Notes: generated from the sequence alone by a model not told the origin. Shown: positions 1-6,076, counted from the first letter of the stretch. The stretch: DNA of 9,624 nucleotides from Firmicutes bacterium UBA6648 (GCA_002455605.1 DKLE01000214.1:1-9624); one strand, 5' to 3'. Numbers and translations are program-made.

Positions 1-46
1 ATTGTAGCCATTGTTTCCTTGTGTATTCACAAGCGTAAATAAATGC

Positions 47-81
47 AAAACCGCCTAAACTCACAATTTAGACGGTTTTTT
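47..81 (+). terminator. Rho-independent terminator of a gene lying left of the window
   Basis: A 12-bp stem with one mismatch (AAACCGCCTAAA against TTTAGACGGTTT) closes a 7-base loop and is followed by a run of six T on the plus strand. No gene on this strand is visible before it in the window, so it most likely ends a plus-strand gene that lies further left. On the minus strand the tail is weaker (TTTTGCATTT). Confidence 0.65.
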
Positions 82-107
82 AAATCTCAGTATTTGGACT
101 AACCGCC

Positions 108-124
108 ATTGTCGAAGCGACAAT
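108..124. repeat. Perfect 7-bp hairpin, function unknown
   Basis: ATTGTCG and CGACAAT pair perfectly around the 3-base loop AAG. The plus strand continues with CCTTTTCTTT, a poor U-tract, so it may be a second weak terminator behind the one at 47-81, or a small structured element. The seven bases just before it (AACCGCC, 101-107) repeat part of the left arm of the upstream terminator. Confidence 0.4.
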
Positions 125-152
125 CCTTTTCTTTATTATATCCACATCTTAA

Positions 153-180
153 GAAAAAATGCAAGTGTTTTAACACATTT
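153..180 (-). terminator. Probable terminator of the hemerythrin operon
   Basis: Read on the minus strand, AAATG/CATTT enclose a TGTT/AACA stem, and the second arm runs into CATTTTTTC. It lies 18 bases past the stop of the hemerythrin gene. The stem is short, AT-rich and contains an unpaired CTTG, so the call is tentative. Confidence 0.4.
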
Positions 181-197
181 TTATATAGAAAATTGTA

Positions 198-752
198 TTA
201 TTGTACTTTATCTTCAAATTGAATAATCATATCCAGATATTTTTTCTGTATATTCTTATCTTTTGCGTCTTGTTCAAACTGTCTGCATTCTCTTTCAAGC
301 ATTTCCTGCGTTTCAGCTGATAAATTTTTCTGCGCAAATTGGTAAACTACATTATCCTCTTTGTCAATATGTCTATGAAGTAAGTGTGTATAAGAAATAG
401 CATTGGCGATAACATCCAGTCTTGCTTCATCATCACCCTCTATTACTTTCTTCACTGCGGTCTCCAATTCCTGCATATGCAATCTTCCCAAATCGTGTTC
501 CACCAACATACCATTTCTAACCAGCTTTTCTGCAGTCGGACCAAGCTCCTTCATCATCATGTCAAACAGAAGCTTTTCTTCTTTTCCATGATGGTGTTTA
601 TCGGCATAGTTTCTGACAAAGTCAATTAACATAAAAAAGTCTTCATAATCCAGCTCTTCATTTTTTAGTACTTTATAGCAGTATTTACGAATCACCGAAA
701 GCATTCTTTTAATATTTGTGTGTTCTTCCACCATCATTTCGATATAATTCAT
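198..752 (-). CDS. Hemerythrin HHE domain protein
   Basis: A 184-residue all-helical cytoplasmic protein of the hemerythrin HHE cation-binding family, which carries a non-haem di-iron centre and takes part in oxygen or NO sensing, binding or Fe-S repair. The ligand pattern is visible: H11 in helix 1 (EEH), the HHHGKEE segment (H53-H55, E58, E59), H86 in VEHD, and H123/H126/H128 with E132 in HLLHRHIDKED. The length suits a single-domain member. There is no signal peptide or membrane segment. The start ATG at 752 follows GGGAGGA (762-768) at 9 bases. It is the last gene of a three-gene operon, 15 bases behind the 209-residue protein and downstream of the DUF1858 gene. That context recalls the RIC/ScdA/YtfE proteins, where a cysteine domain is joined to a hemerythrin domain. 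The exact role (iron-centre repair, NO handling or oxygen defence) is inference. Confidence 0.9.
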   Translation of the reverse strand: MNYIEMMVEEHTNIKRMLSVIRKYCYKVLKNEELDYEDFFMLIDFVRNYADKHHHGKEEKLLFDMMMKELGPTAEKLVRNGMLVEHDLGRLHMQELETAVKKVIEGDDEARLDVIANAISYTHLLHRHIDKEDNVVYQFAQKNLSAETQEMLERECRQFEQDAKDKNIQKKYLDMIIQFEDKVQ

Positions 753-767
753 ATCTTTTTATCCTCC

Positions 768-1397
768 CTAGCCCTTTTTTATGATATGTTTACCATCCTC
801 CGTTTTATTATAACTAAAATCAGAATTTAAAGTCTCAATAAATGAGGATATCCATGCATCACGTAAATCGTAGAAATTTTTAATATCACCTTTCACTTGA
901 ATCCAATAAGGCTCATGCAGCTGGGTAGATATTTTCCAAACGATTTCATTTTTATCACTGGATAGCACTTCGCTGGCTCGGTCACAGGGCATACCCTCCA
1001 AAATGAAATCATTTATTGCATGAAACATGCCTTCGGGTGAATCCGGATGCTGAGCGTATTCATGAGCAGCAGCCTTTCCCTGTTCTTGAAATATATTTAC
1101 CAGCTCTTTTTTGTAATCCTGATTGTTTTCTAAAATCTTGGTAATTAAGGCCGCTTGTCTTAATTCAGCACTTTTAATTCGTTCTTGAAGCCAACCATGA
1201 ATATTTGACTGATCAATAATCTCCTCCAAAGCATGTTTGCCTGTGGGCTGTCCGTATTCTTCCATATACTGTTGAATCCATTGCTCAACCGGCAGACTAT
1301 TATCTTTTGCCCAGTCAATTATTTCTTCTTCCGCTTTCTCCGCCCACAGGATTTTATTATAGAGCCAATAATGTATTTTACCTAAAAACAGACTCAT
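768..1397 (-). CDS. Unrecognised 209-residue protein between DUF1858 and hemerythrin genes
   Basis: I do not recognise the family. The protein is soluble, with no signal peptide or transmembrane helix. The N-terminal two thirds is predicted helical and charged (for example the EKAEEEIIDWAKD and LQERIKSAELRQAALI stretches). The last third, from about residue 130, is mixed and richer in aromatics, with a lone C138 in GMPCDR, H161 in QLHEPYW, and FYDLRDAWI near 175-183. This tail reads like a compact alpha/beta domain, so the protein may have two domains, but I cannot name them. The start ATG at 1397 follows AGGAGG (1405-1410) at 7 bases. It is the middle gene of an operon, 22 bases behind the DUF1858 gene and 15 bases before the hemerythrin gene. 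Tight coupling suggests it works with those two redox proteins; that is inference. Confidence 0.85.
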   Translation of the reverse strand: MSLFLGKIHYWLYNKILWAEKAEEEIIDWAKDNSLPVEQWIQQYMEEYGQPTGKHALEEIIDQSNIHGWLQERIKSAELRQAALITKILENNQDYKKELVNIFQEQGKAAAHEYAQHPDSPEGMFHAINDFILEGMPCDRASEVLSSDKNEIVWKISTQLHEPYWIQVKGDIKNFYDLRDAWISSFIETLNSDFSYNKTEDGKHIIKKG

Positions 1398-1419
1398 TCC
1401 TTTTCCTCCTAGTATTGGT

Positions 1420-1611
1420 TTATAAAGCTTTGTTTAAACTCTCTACCAGCTTGTCAACATCTATACCATGGACAGCAGCAGCTTCCTCTAAAGTTTCTGA
1501 CTGTGCAGACGGGCAGCCTATGCAACCCATACCGAACTCCATTAATATACTAATTGTTTCCTGATGATTTCTTACCACTTCTCCAATGGTCATATCTTTT
1601 GTTATTGCCAT
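1420..1611 (-). CDS. DUF1858 (hybrid-cluster-associated CxxC) domain protein
   Basis: A 63-residue protein that is almost entirely one DUF1858 domain, the small helical domain also described as a hybrid-cluster-protein-associated redox disulfide domain. The family signature is clear: an N-terminal MTIGEVV helix, a FGMGCIGCP turn with C30 and C33, and a C-terminal LEEAAAVHGID / LVESLN helical pair. The two cysteines may form a redox disulfide or bind metal. The start at 1611 is chosen because TGGAGGT (1619-1625) stands 7 bases before it; an in-frame ATG at 1638 would add nine residues that overlap this site. It is the first gene of the operon with the 209-residue and hemerythrin genes. Related short cysteine domains precede hemerythrin in RIC/ScdA proteins, which supports a shared job in nitrosative or oxidative damage to iron centres, by analogy only. 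Confidence 0.9.
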   Translation of the reverse strand: MAITKDMTIGEVVRNHQETISILMEFGMGCIGCPSAQSETLEEAAAVHGIDVDKLVESLNKAL

Positions 1612-1871
1612 AATATAAACCTCCATAAGTTTAATCATATTTACAGTTGTACTAATCTTATATTATCCATCACTTTCATTAAATCATACATAGATACACA
1701 AAAAATTAATGCTAACCGTAAAATTTAAGTATTTTTGATTGAATTATTGATTTGATATTTGAATTATACACAGAAATGGGAAAAATAATCGTTGTAAAAA
1801 CAACAGAATCAATTTATTTTCTAAAATTTAGTCATTTTATTTTTATTCTCCACATAAAAACAACATAAAAA
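1612..1871. other. Gene-free stretch upstream of the DUF1858 operon
   Basis: About 260 very AT-rich bases without a credible gene. It should hold the promoter of the minus-strand DUF1858 operon, but several AT-rich hexamers (GATAAT near 1662, TATGAT near 1687 on the minus strand) compete and none has a convincing -35. A short inverted repeat, GTTGT-AAAA-ACAAC, lies at 1791-1804. I see no clean FNR-type (TTGAT-N4-ATCAA) box. Confidence 0.4.
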
Positions 1872-1909
1872 TAGCAAACAATACTAATTAAAATGAGTAA
1901 TGTTTGCTA
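1865..1909 (-). terminator. Terminator of the 63-residue protein gene
   Basis: A 14-bp stem with one mismatch (1872-1885 against 1896-1909; TAGCAAACA pairs with TGTTTGCTA) and a 10-base AT loop. On the minus strand the second arm runs into TTTTTATGTT. It lies 70 bases behind the stop of the minus-strand 63-residue gene and separates it from the DUF1858 operon. The plus-strand tail CTTTATTTC is weaker. Confidence 0.7.
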
Positions 1910-1979
1910 CTTTATTTCTAAAGTAATTTACGGTTTTAAGGATAAATATTCTTTAGGAGCTTAAATATTGCAATTAATT

Positions 1980-2171
1980 TTAATAAATCTTTCCCTCTTC
2001 TAGATAGTCTTTAATCTTCTTTGCCTGCAATCCTTCTGTTTTGGCAAAATCACGAAGAAATTCCTGTACTTCAGGATTATCCACTTCATACGAGATATCC
2101 ATAAAATCTCTAACTCTTTCCTGGGTTTCCAATAAAGCCTTTTTTAAGTAATCTTCCGAATTGAATTTCAT
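1980..2171 (-). CDS. Small helical protein, family not recognised
   Basis: A 63-residue, charged, cytoplasmic protein that should fold as a two-helix hairpin: residues about 5-28 and about 33-59 are helical, broken by the VDNPEV turn (residues 31-36). There are no cysteines or histidines, so it is unlikely to bind haem or Fe-S on its own. The pattern resembles one helical pair of ferritin-like small proteins, but I cannot place it in a family. The start is supported by TGGAGGG (2177-2183), 5 bases before ATG. It lies 96 bases behind the FAD-Rieske gene on the same strand, with its own terminator (1865-1909) and a possible own promoter with an inverted repeat in the gap, so it may be transcribed alone or with that oxidoreductase. 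Being a real gene rests on the site, the terminator and normal composition. Confidence 0.75.
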   Translation of the reverse strand: MKFNSEDYLKKALLETQERVRDFMDISYEVDNPEVQEFLRDFAKTEGLQAKKIKDYLEEGKIY

Positions 2172-2200
2172 ATATTCCCTCCATAATATAAATCTTACAA

Positions 2201-2230
2201 TAATTAGTATCCTTAAAAATCAACTAATTA
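2201..2230. promoter_or_regulatory. Inverted repeat and -10-like element before the 63-residue gene
   Basis: TAATTAGT (2201-2208) and ACTAATTA (2223-2230) are perfect 8-bp arms around a 14-base spacer. On the minus strand a consensus TATAAT occupies 2227-2232, overlapping one arm, but no good -35 is visible. No T-run follows, so it does not look like a terminator of the FAD-Rieske gene. It could be an operator; AT-richness makes chance a real possibility. Confidence 0.35.
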
Positions 2231-2267
2231 TACGGCTAAATTAAATTAATCTTAGATTTATATTTTT

Positions 2268-3710
2268 CTATTTAATCGTATTAAGATTTTCCATTGCAGG
2301 ATTGTTAATCAAATTACCTTTATAATCAAATCTTGATCCATGACAAGGGCAGTCCCAGCTTAATTCATCAGGGTTCCATTCCAGCTGACAGCCTAAATGG
2401 GTGCACCTGGTAGATACGATATACGCTTTTCCAGTCTCATCTTTATAAACCCCAACCTTATGTCCTTTATATTCTACTATACCACCATGTCCCTTTGGTA
2501 ATTGATTGATTTCTTCTTCCGGTAAAGTAAATATTTCAGTCATTAAACCCTTAACTGCCTGAATTCCATCTTCAACCAGTGTTTTTGCTGAAGCAGAAAA
2601 CTTAAATCTCTGGGGTGAAAATATAGGAGCAAAACTATTTTGTCTTTCTAGAATTCCATCCGATATAATCATAGCTGATATCATGGAGTTAGTCATTCCC
2701 CATTTAGCGAAACCGGTTGCTACATACCAGTTTTGTGTAGACGATGAAAATTGTCCAATGTATGGCACATTATCAAGCGTCATGCAGTCCTGTGCAGACC
2801 AGTGAGACACTTCTATGCTTTCCGGAAAAAATTTCTTTGCTGCATCCCTGAGTTTACTATATTGTCCGCCAAGTGAATTCTCTCCGGTTCTGTGTTGTCC
2901 TCCTCCTAGAATTAGCAGATCACCACTGTTACGAAACGAGTATCCGCCTTTATCAACACTGAGATACATGCCGTTAATCTGCATAGCATTTTTTAATGCG
3001 ATTACGTAGGAACGTTCTTGATGCATACGCATAAAATAATAACCAGGCACATTTAAAAACGGATAGTGTGTCGCAATTACAATATGCTCTGCAGTTACAT
3101 TACTGTATTTAGTAACTACACAATTGCCGTCCAATTGTTCTGCAGCTGTATTCTCATAAATCGTCAATGGCTCAGCTATTGCTTTAAGAAAAGCCAATGG
3201 GTGAAACTGTGCCTGAGAATTGAACCGTAATGCGGCTTTGACCGGAAAAGGTAAATTGGTTTCGGTCGTCAATGAGCAATCCAGTCCTGCCTGTTTGGCT
3301 GCTTGTGCTTCTTGCTCCAAGCTTTGGCTGCTCTCTTGTGAATATAAATATGCAGGACATACTTTAAACTGACAATGAATTTTTTCTTCCTCAATAATTC
3401 TCTTATATTCTAAAATTGCCTTTTTGTTTGCGTCTGCATATTGCCTTGCTTTCTCTAGACCAAAATCCTGTATTAAAGTATTATATATTAAATTGTGTTG
3501 TCCCGTAATTTTTGCAGTAGTATTCTGAGTTTGACCGCTTCCTATATTCTTTGCCTCCAAAACAACTACTTCTTTTCCTTGCTTGTACAAAAAATACGCG
3601 GTCAGGATTCCAGCTAACCCGCCCCCTATCACAGCAACTTGAGTTTTAATATCCCCATTTAAACGTTCTCTTTCAGATATTTCAATATCATCTCTCCAAA
3701 TAGATTTCAT
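2268..3710 (-). CDS. FAD-dependent oxidoreductase with C-terminal Rieske [2Fe-2S] domain (YhfW-like)
   Basis: A 480-residue cytoplasmic flavoprotein with two domains. Residues about 22-360 form a DadA/DAO-type FAD-dependent oxidoreductase: the Rossmann motif VIGGGLAG lies at 27-34, followed by E52 at the end of the second strand (VVVLEA), GSGQTQNTTAKIT in the FAD-binding region, and the late FAD signature YVATGFAKWGMT (329-340). Residues about 405-470 are a Rieske domain with CTHLGC (C436, H438) and CPCHGS (C454, H457). The extra C441 and C456 match the disulfide pair of high-potential Rieske proteins. The domain order and size match Bacillus subtilis YhfW, whose substrate I do not know; the flavin likely passes electrons to the Rieske centre. 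The ATG at 3710 follows AGAGGTGA (3715-3722) at 4 bases. The C-terminus ends soon after the usual NPAMENL segment, so the domain is complete. The gene follows the hairpin terminator at 3762-3844 and probably has its own promoter. Confidence 0.93.
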   Translation of the reverse strand: MKSIWRDDIEISERERLNGDIKTQVAVIGGGLAGILTAYFLYKQGKEVVVLEAKNIGSGQTQNTTAKITGQHNLIYNTLIQDFGLEKARQYADANKKAILEYKRIIEEEKIHCQFKVCPAYLYSQESSQSLEQEAQAAKQAGLDCSLTTETNLPFPVKAALRFNSQAQFHPLAFLKAIAEPLTIYENTAAEQLDGNCVVTKYSNVTAEHIVIATHYPFLNVPGYYFMRMHQERSYVIALKNAMQINGMYLSVDKGGYSFRNSGDLLILGGGQHRTGENSLGGQYSKLRDAAKKFFPESIEVSHWSAQDCMTLDNVPYIGQFSSSTQNWYVATGFAKWGMTNSMISAMIISDGILERQNSFAPIFSPQRFKFSASAKTLVEDGIQAVKGLMTEIFTLPEEEINQLPKGHGGIVEYKGHKVGVYKDETGKAYIVSTRCTHLGCQLEWNPDELSWDCPCHGSRFDYKGNLINNPAMENLNTIK

Positions 3711-3761
3711 AAAATCACCTCTCTATCAGTATTCACCATAACATCTAATAGTAAACATAAT

Positions 3762-3844
3762 TAAAAAAAGAAGTACATACTTCTTCTGCAAGTTTTTAGT
3801 TTCTACCTAAAAAGCTTCATGCACAGAATGTATGTACCTTTTTT
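3762..3844. terminator. Long two-way hairpin terminator between the 257-residue gene and the FAD-Rieske gene
   Basis: The outer arms GTACATAC (3773-3780) and GTATGTAC (3830-3837) are perfect complements. Inside, TTCTGCA pairs partly with GCACAGAA, and CTAAAAA (3806-3812) pairs with TTTTTAG (3793-3799), giving a rod-like structure of about 65 bases. T-runs follow on both strands: CTTTTTTATA on plus, TTCTTTTTTTAATT on minus. A shorter alternative hairpin, AAGAAGT-ACAT-ACTTCTT (3769-3786), shares the minus-strand T-run. It terminates the minus-strand 257-residue gene that stops 44 bases before it; no plus-strand gene runs into it. Confidence 0.65.
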
Positions 3845-3887
3845 ATATGTCACTGAATCATTGCCTGTTGAGTTGGGTGTTTTGCAG

Positions 3888-4661
3888 CTATGCTTGCGGC
3901 GATGTATTTTGTGGTGGGGTCTCAGGCGGAAAATTTTGTTCTGCAAAATCATTAGACAAAAAATCTAATCTATCCAGCAATATATTGGCATTGTCAACCG
4001 TCATTTGATAATTTCTGCTGTCTATTGGTTCTGCTAAATTACTGAGTGCTAAATCAAATTCATTGACATCATTGCTATACTGCTCTCCTAATTCTGGCTT
4101 TAGCCGTTCCCAAACTTGATTAGCTTCTAAATAATTTGCATTTACTTGATCCCAATTATTATTTTCTGCTTCTATTATAATCTGTCTCGCAAAAAAATTT
4201 AATCGATTTAAATCGGTCGGTACCATAACATCAAAGTAATCCAGCATATCGGCAACGTACATCATAATTTGATTTGCTTGAGTAATGGCCTGTTGTGTAT
4301 TTTGCTGCATTACAGCTTGATTAAGCCTGGTAATTGCGGCATTCATATTAGAAATTAATTCATTTGGTACAGAATTTTCTTGAAGGACAGGCATCAATTC
4401 ATTCATATTTACTCTTATAGTATTTATATTGTTGATGGCATCTCCCCATTCCTCTATATAAATATTATCCACTATCGCTTCCGCATTAGCCTCTATAGCC
4501 ATTATTTGTCTTGGAACAGGTTGCAGCTGCATGGTATTGATCAATTTCCGTATATAAGTAGAATCCTCAGTGTCGACGCTCACTGAATGTATAACCGGCA
4601 TCTGCTTTTGTTTTGTTACAACAATTAAGCTGTCGTCCGTTTTAATGATATAATCTGACAT
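3888..4661 (-). CDS. Unrecognised 257-residue helical protein with an internal tandem duplication
   Basis: I do not recognise a named family. No signal peptide, lipobox or membrane helix is present, so it should be cytoplasmic. After a beta-like N-terminus (residues 1-50) come two copies of one unit of about 80 residues: 57-140 and 156-236. In each, a first half carries an E..xW(D/G)x.(A/V)N pattern (EEWGDAIN near 70; NNWDQVNA near 168) and ends with LMPVL or LKPEL. The second half contains matching A.(S/T).L...(I/V)...N.Q segments ending in QANQIM or NANILL. The fold should be an all-helical repeat bundle, rich in Asn and Gln. The last 14 residues are proline-rich and disordered. It has no cysteines, and histidine only at H25. 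ATG at 4661 follows GGAGGAG (4668-4674) at 6 bases. It is a single gene with a terminator behind it and a pseudogene upstream. A binding or scaffold role is a guess. Confidence 0.85.
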   Translation of the reverse strand: MSDYIIKTDDSLIVVTKQKQMPVIHSVSVDTEDSTYIRKLINTMQLQPVPRQIMAIEANAEAIVDNIYIEEWGDAINNINTIRVNMNELMPVLQENSVPNELISNMNAAITRLNQAVMQQNTQQAITQANQIMMYVADMLDYFDVMVPTDLNRLNFFARQIIIEAENNNWDQVNANYLEANQVWERLKPELGEQYSNDVNEFDLALSNLAEPIDSRNYQMTVDNANILLDRLDFLSNDFAEQNFPPETPPQNTSPQA

Positions 4662-4736
4662 TTAAAACTCCTCCGTATTTTATTTTACCCTTTATAATAT
4701 GTTGCAGCATCTTTATTGATACAGACTCTCATATAC

Positions 4737-5058
4737 TCATTTCATAAAAAAACATCGCCTGTCTTTTTGTAATTCTTTCTCGGTTAGGGTGATAATCAAT
4801 TCTTCTATGGCTGAAATAGTTGCTGTACTGCATACCACTGCCGCACTTATATCTTGTCCATAGATAGAATAAAGAAAAGGAAACAGAAATAATACTGCTC
4901 CCGCTGCTTTATTGGCGTAGGTGTGTAAAAAAGATAAATCTTTATATTTAACATAACCGACTGCCAGGGACACTAATCGGATTAATGCTATAGCAGTAAT
5001 CCAGAATAATATCCACTAGGAAAATGAAATGATAGGGAATATTAGGTATCTGTTTCAT
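4737..5058 (-). pseudogene. Decayed CDP-alcohol phosphatidyltransferase (catalytic half deleted)
   Basis: Reading leftwards from about 5045, one frame gives IFPIISFS, a TAG stop (5016-5018), then WILFWITAIALIRLVSLAVG, KYKDLSFLHTYANKAAG and hydrophobic helices to a TGA at 4737. This is the C-terminal half of a CDP-alcohol phosphatidyltransferase of the phospholipid-synthesis family, with its HTYANK segment intact. An original-looking start survives: AGGAGT (5067-5072), 8 bases, then ATG at 5058 reading MKQIPN, typical of this family's N-terminus, but in another frame, ending as a 36-residue nonsense peptide. The whole middle, with the catalytic D(x2)DG(x2)AR(x8)G(x3)D(x3)D motif, is missing. 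Family proteins are near 190-200 residues; about 100 remain. An internal deletion plus frameshift and stop is the simplest reading. A 78-residue piece could start at GTG 4973 but would be non-catalytic. Confidence 0.8.
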
Positions 5059-5133
5059 TCTCATCAACTCCTATATGCAGATTCGAAAATGTTTCCACTG
5101 CTTCTTAAACTACATTCCTAAGAGCATTATAAT

Positions 5134-5196
5134 AAAAAATACTGCTTAAAAACACATAATTATAAATTATATATTTTAAAACAGTATCTTTTTTTG
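5134..5196. terminator. AT-rich two-way hairpin terminator behind the zinc-ribbon gene
   Basis: ATACTG (5139-5144) pairs with CAGTAT (5182-5187), then TTAAAA pairs with TTTTAA across small bulges, and TAATT/AATTA close the tip. The plus side continues with CTTTTTTTGC, the minus side with TTTTTTATTATAA. It lies 60 bases beyond the stop of the minus-strand zinc-ribbon gene and stops transcription from entering the phosphatidyltransferase remnant. Confidence 0.55.
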
Positions 5197-5254
5197 CTAT
5201 ATTTTTCTGCTAATCTATCTTTATATAAACTACATATTAACAATAGGAATTGTG

Positions 5255-5458
5255 TTACAATTTAATCAGTTCACCACAGTATGGACATCTTACATAGCCG
5301 TTTTCCACCACATCGCTTAAATTCATTACAAAATATCGTATACAGTGTGTACATTTAATCATTTCTTTTTTCCCCCATCCATGAATTATATATAACAGTA
5401 TACTCCATATTTTTCTAAGAAAAAGTCTTGACATTTTATTACTACGGCTTTTATCCAT
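5255..5458 (-). CDS. Small zinc-ribbon protein
   Basis: The C-terminal 35 residues form a compact zinc ribbon with two knuckles, CTHC and CPYC (C36/C39 and C58/C61 counted from 5458), separated by a hydrophobic beta-hairpin stretch, ending ELIKL at the stop. Such proteins bind one structural zinc; the partner is unknown. The start is uncertain. From ATG 5458 there is no ribosome site, and the extra 32 residues are basic and then hydrophobic (IWSILLYII), which could be a membrane-facing helix or not translated at all. From ATG 5362 a 35-residue protein would contain exactly the ribbon, with only a poor GGGGG 9 bases upstream. The longest form is given. A terminator follows at 5134-5196. The opposite strand at 5428-5457 may hold the promoter of the next gene, which slightly favours the short form. 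Confidence 0.5.
   Translation of the reverse strand: MDKSRSNKMSRLFLRKIWSILLYIIHGWGKKEMIKCTHCIRYFVMNLSDVVENGYVRCPYCGELIKL
5428..5457 (+). promoter_or_regulatory. Possible promoter of the DUF2238-like gene
   Basis: A consensus -35 TTGACA (5428-5433) is followed after 18 bases by TATCCA (5452-5457), a weak -10. The transcript would have a leader of about 60 bases before the ATG at 5522. The -35 is the only perfect one near this gene; the poor -10 and its position inside the possible N-terminus of the opposite-strand zinc-ribbon gene keep confidence low. Confidence 0.3.
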
Positions 5459-5521
5459 GAAAGCATGTATATTTTAACCATATAAACAAATGATAATATC
5501 AAAATTATCCAAGGAGTTATT

Positions 5522-6076
5522 ATGTCCGATCAATATTTTTTTATATTAAATATCTCAATTATATCCCTCTTTCAGATCTATTTAATCATCAGTTATTTTC
5601 GAAAAAATATTAAAGGCAAGGCCTTTGAAAATTTACTGATTTATGCTGTTGTTTTACCTTTTTTGCTCTATGAGCATTTCTCTGAATTAAATATAATGAG
5701 TTTTATTCTCACATGCTCGGTTCTCACCGTTATCGGCCATTCTTTCGTGGGAACATACTTAAATTTTTATTTTAAATCCAAAACATATGACAGGTATCTG
5801 CATTTATTTGGAGCCTTCTCTTTTGCACTTTTAGCCTTTTCTATTCTAAATCATATCATACCGTTCATGAACGAGATTTGGGTATATACGTTTTTACTTG
5901 TGACAACACTTGGAATAACCATTGGTGTATTGTTTGAAATTGCTGAATTTATCCATGATTCTTTTTCTAAAAAAATGAAATGTCAGCACGGGCTGGCTGA
6001 TACTGATTTTGATTTAATATTTAATGTTTTCGGCTCGGCTATTGCCGGTCTTCTTTCCATATTTATTTTTCTGTAA
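5522..6076 (+). CDS. DUF2238/YjdF-like integral membrane protein
   Basis: A 184-residue inner-membrane protein with six predicted helices, roughly at residues 7-26, 35-53, 58-84, 93-116, 119-146 and 163-184. The features of the DUF2238 family are visible: a histidine in GHSFVGTYLN (H73), a YDRYLHLFG segment (H94), an FEIAEFIHD helix end (E139, E142) and QHGLADTDFDL (D160, D162, D164) before a glycine-rich last helix. These conserved polar residues near the membrane face suggest an enzyme-like or metal site, but the family's activity is not known to me. ATG 5522 follows AAGGAG (5511-5516) at 5 bases. It is the only gene on its strand here. Its last 14 bases overlap the end of the convergent MFS exporter gene, and no terminator separates the two. 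Confidence 0.85.
   Translation: MSDQYFFILNISIISLFQIYLIISYFRKNIKGKAFENLLIYAVVLPFLLYEHFSELNIMSFILTCSVLTVIGHSFVGTYLNFYFKSKTYDRYLHLFGAFSFALLAFSILNHIIPFMNEIWVYTFLLVTTLGITIGVLFEIAEFIHDSFSKKMKCQHGLADTDFDLIFNVFGSAIAGLLSIFIFL

Noticed and set aside
1791..1804. GTTGTAAAAACAAC considered as an operator for the DUF1858 operon
   Set aside because: The arms are only 5 bp, the site is 180 bases from the start codon, and it fits neither FNR nor Rex consensus; chance is likely in such AT-rich DNA.
4737..4973. Reading the 78-codon GTG-started frame as an intact small membrane protein
   Set aside because: Its sequence continues upstream in frame as phosphatidyltransferase C-terminal half up to a TAG, it has no ribosome site before the GTG, and the family start lies at 5058 in another frame; a pseudogene explains all of this.
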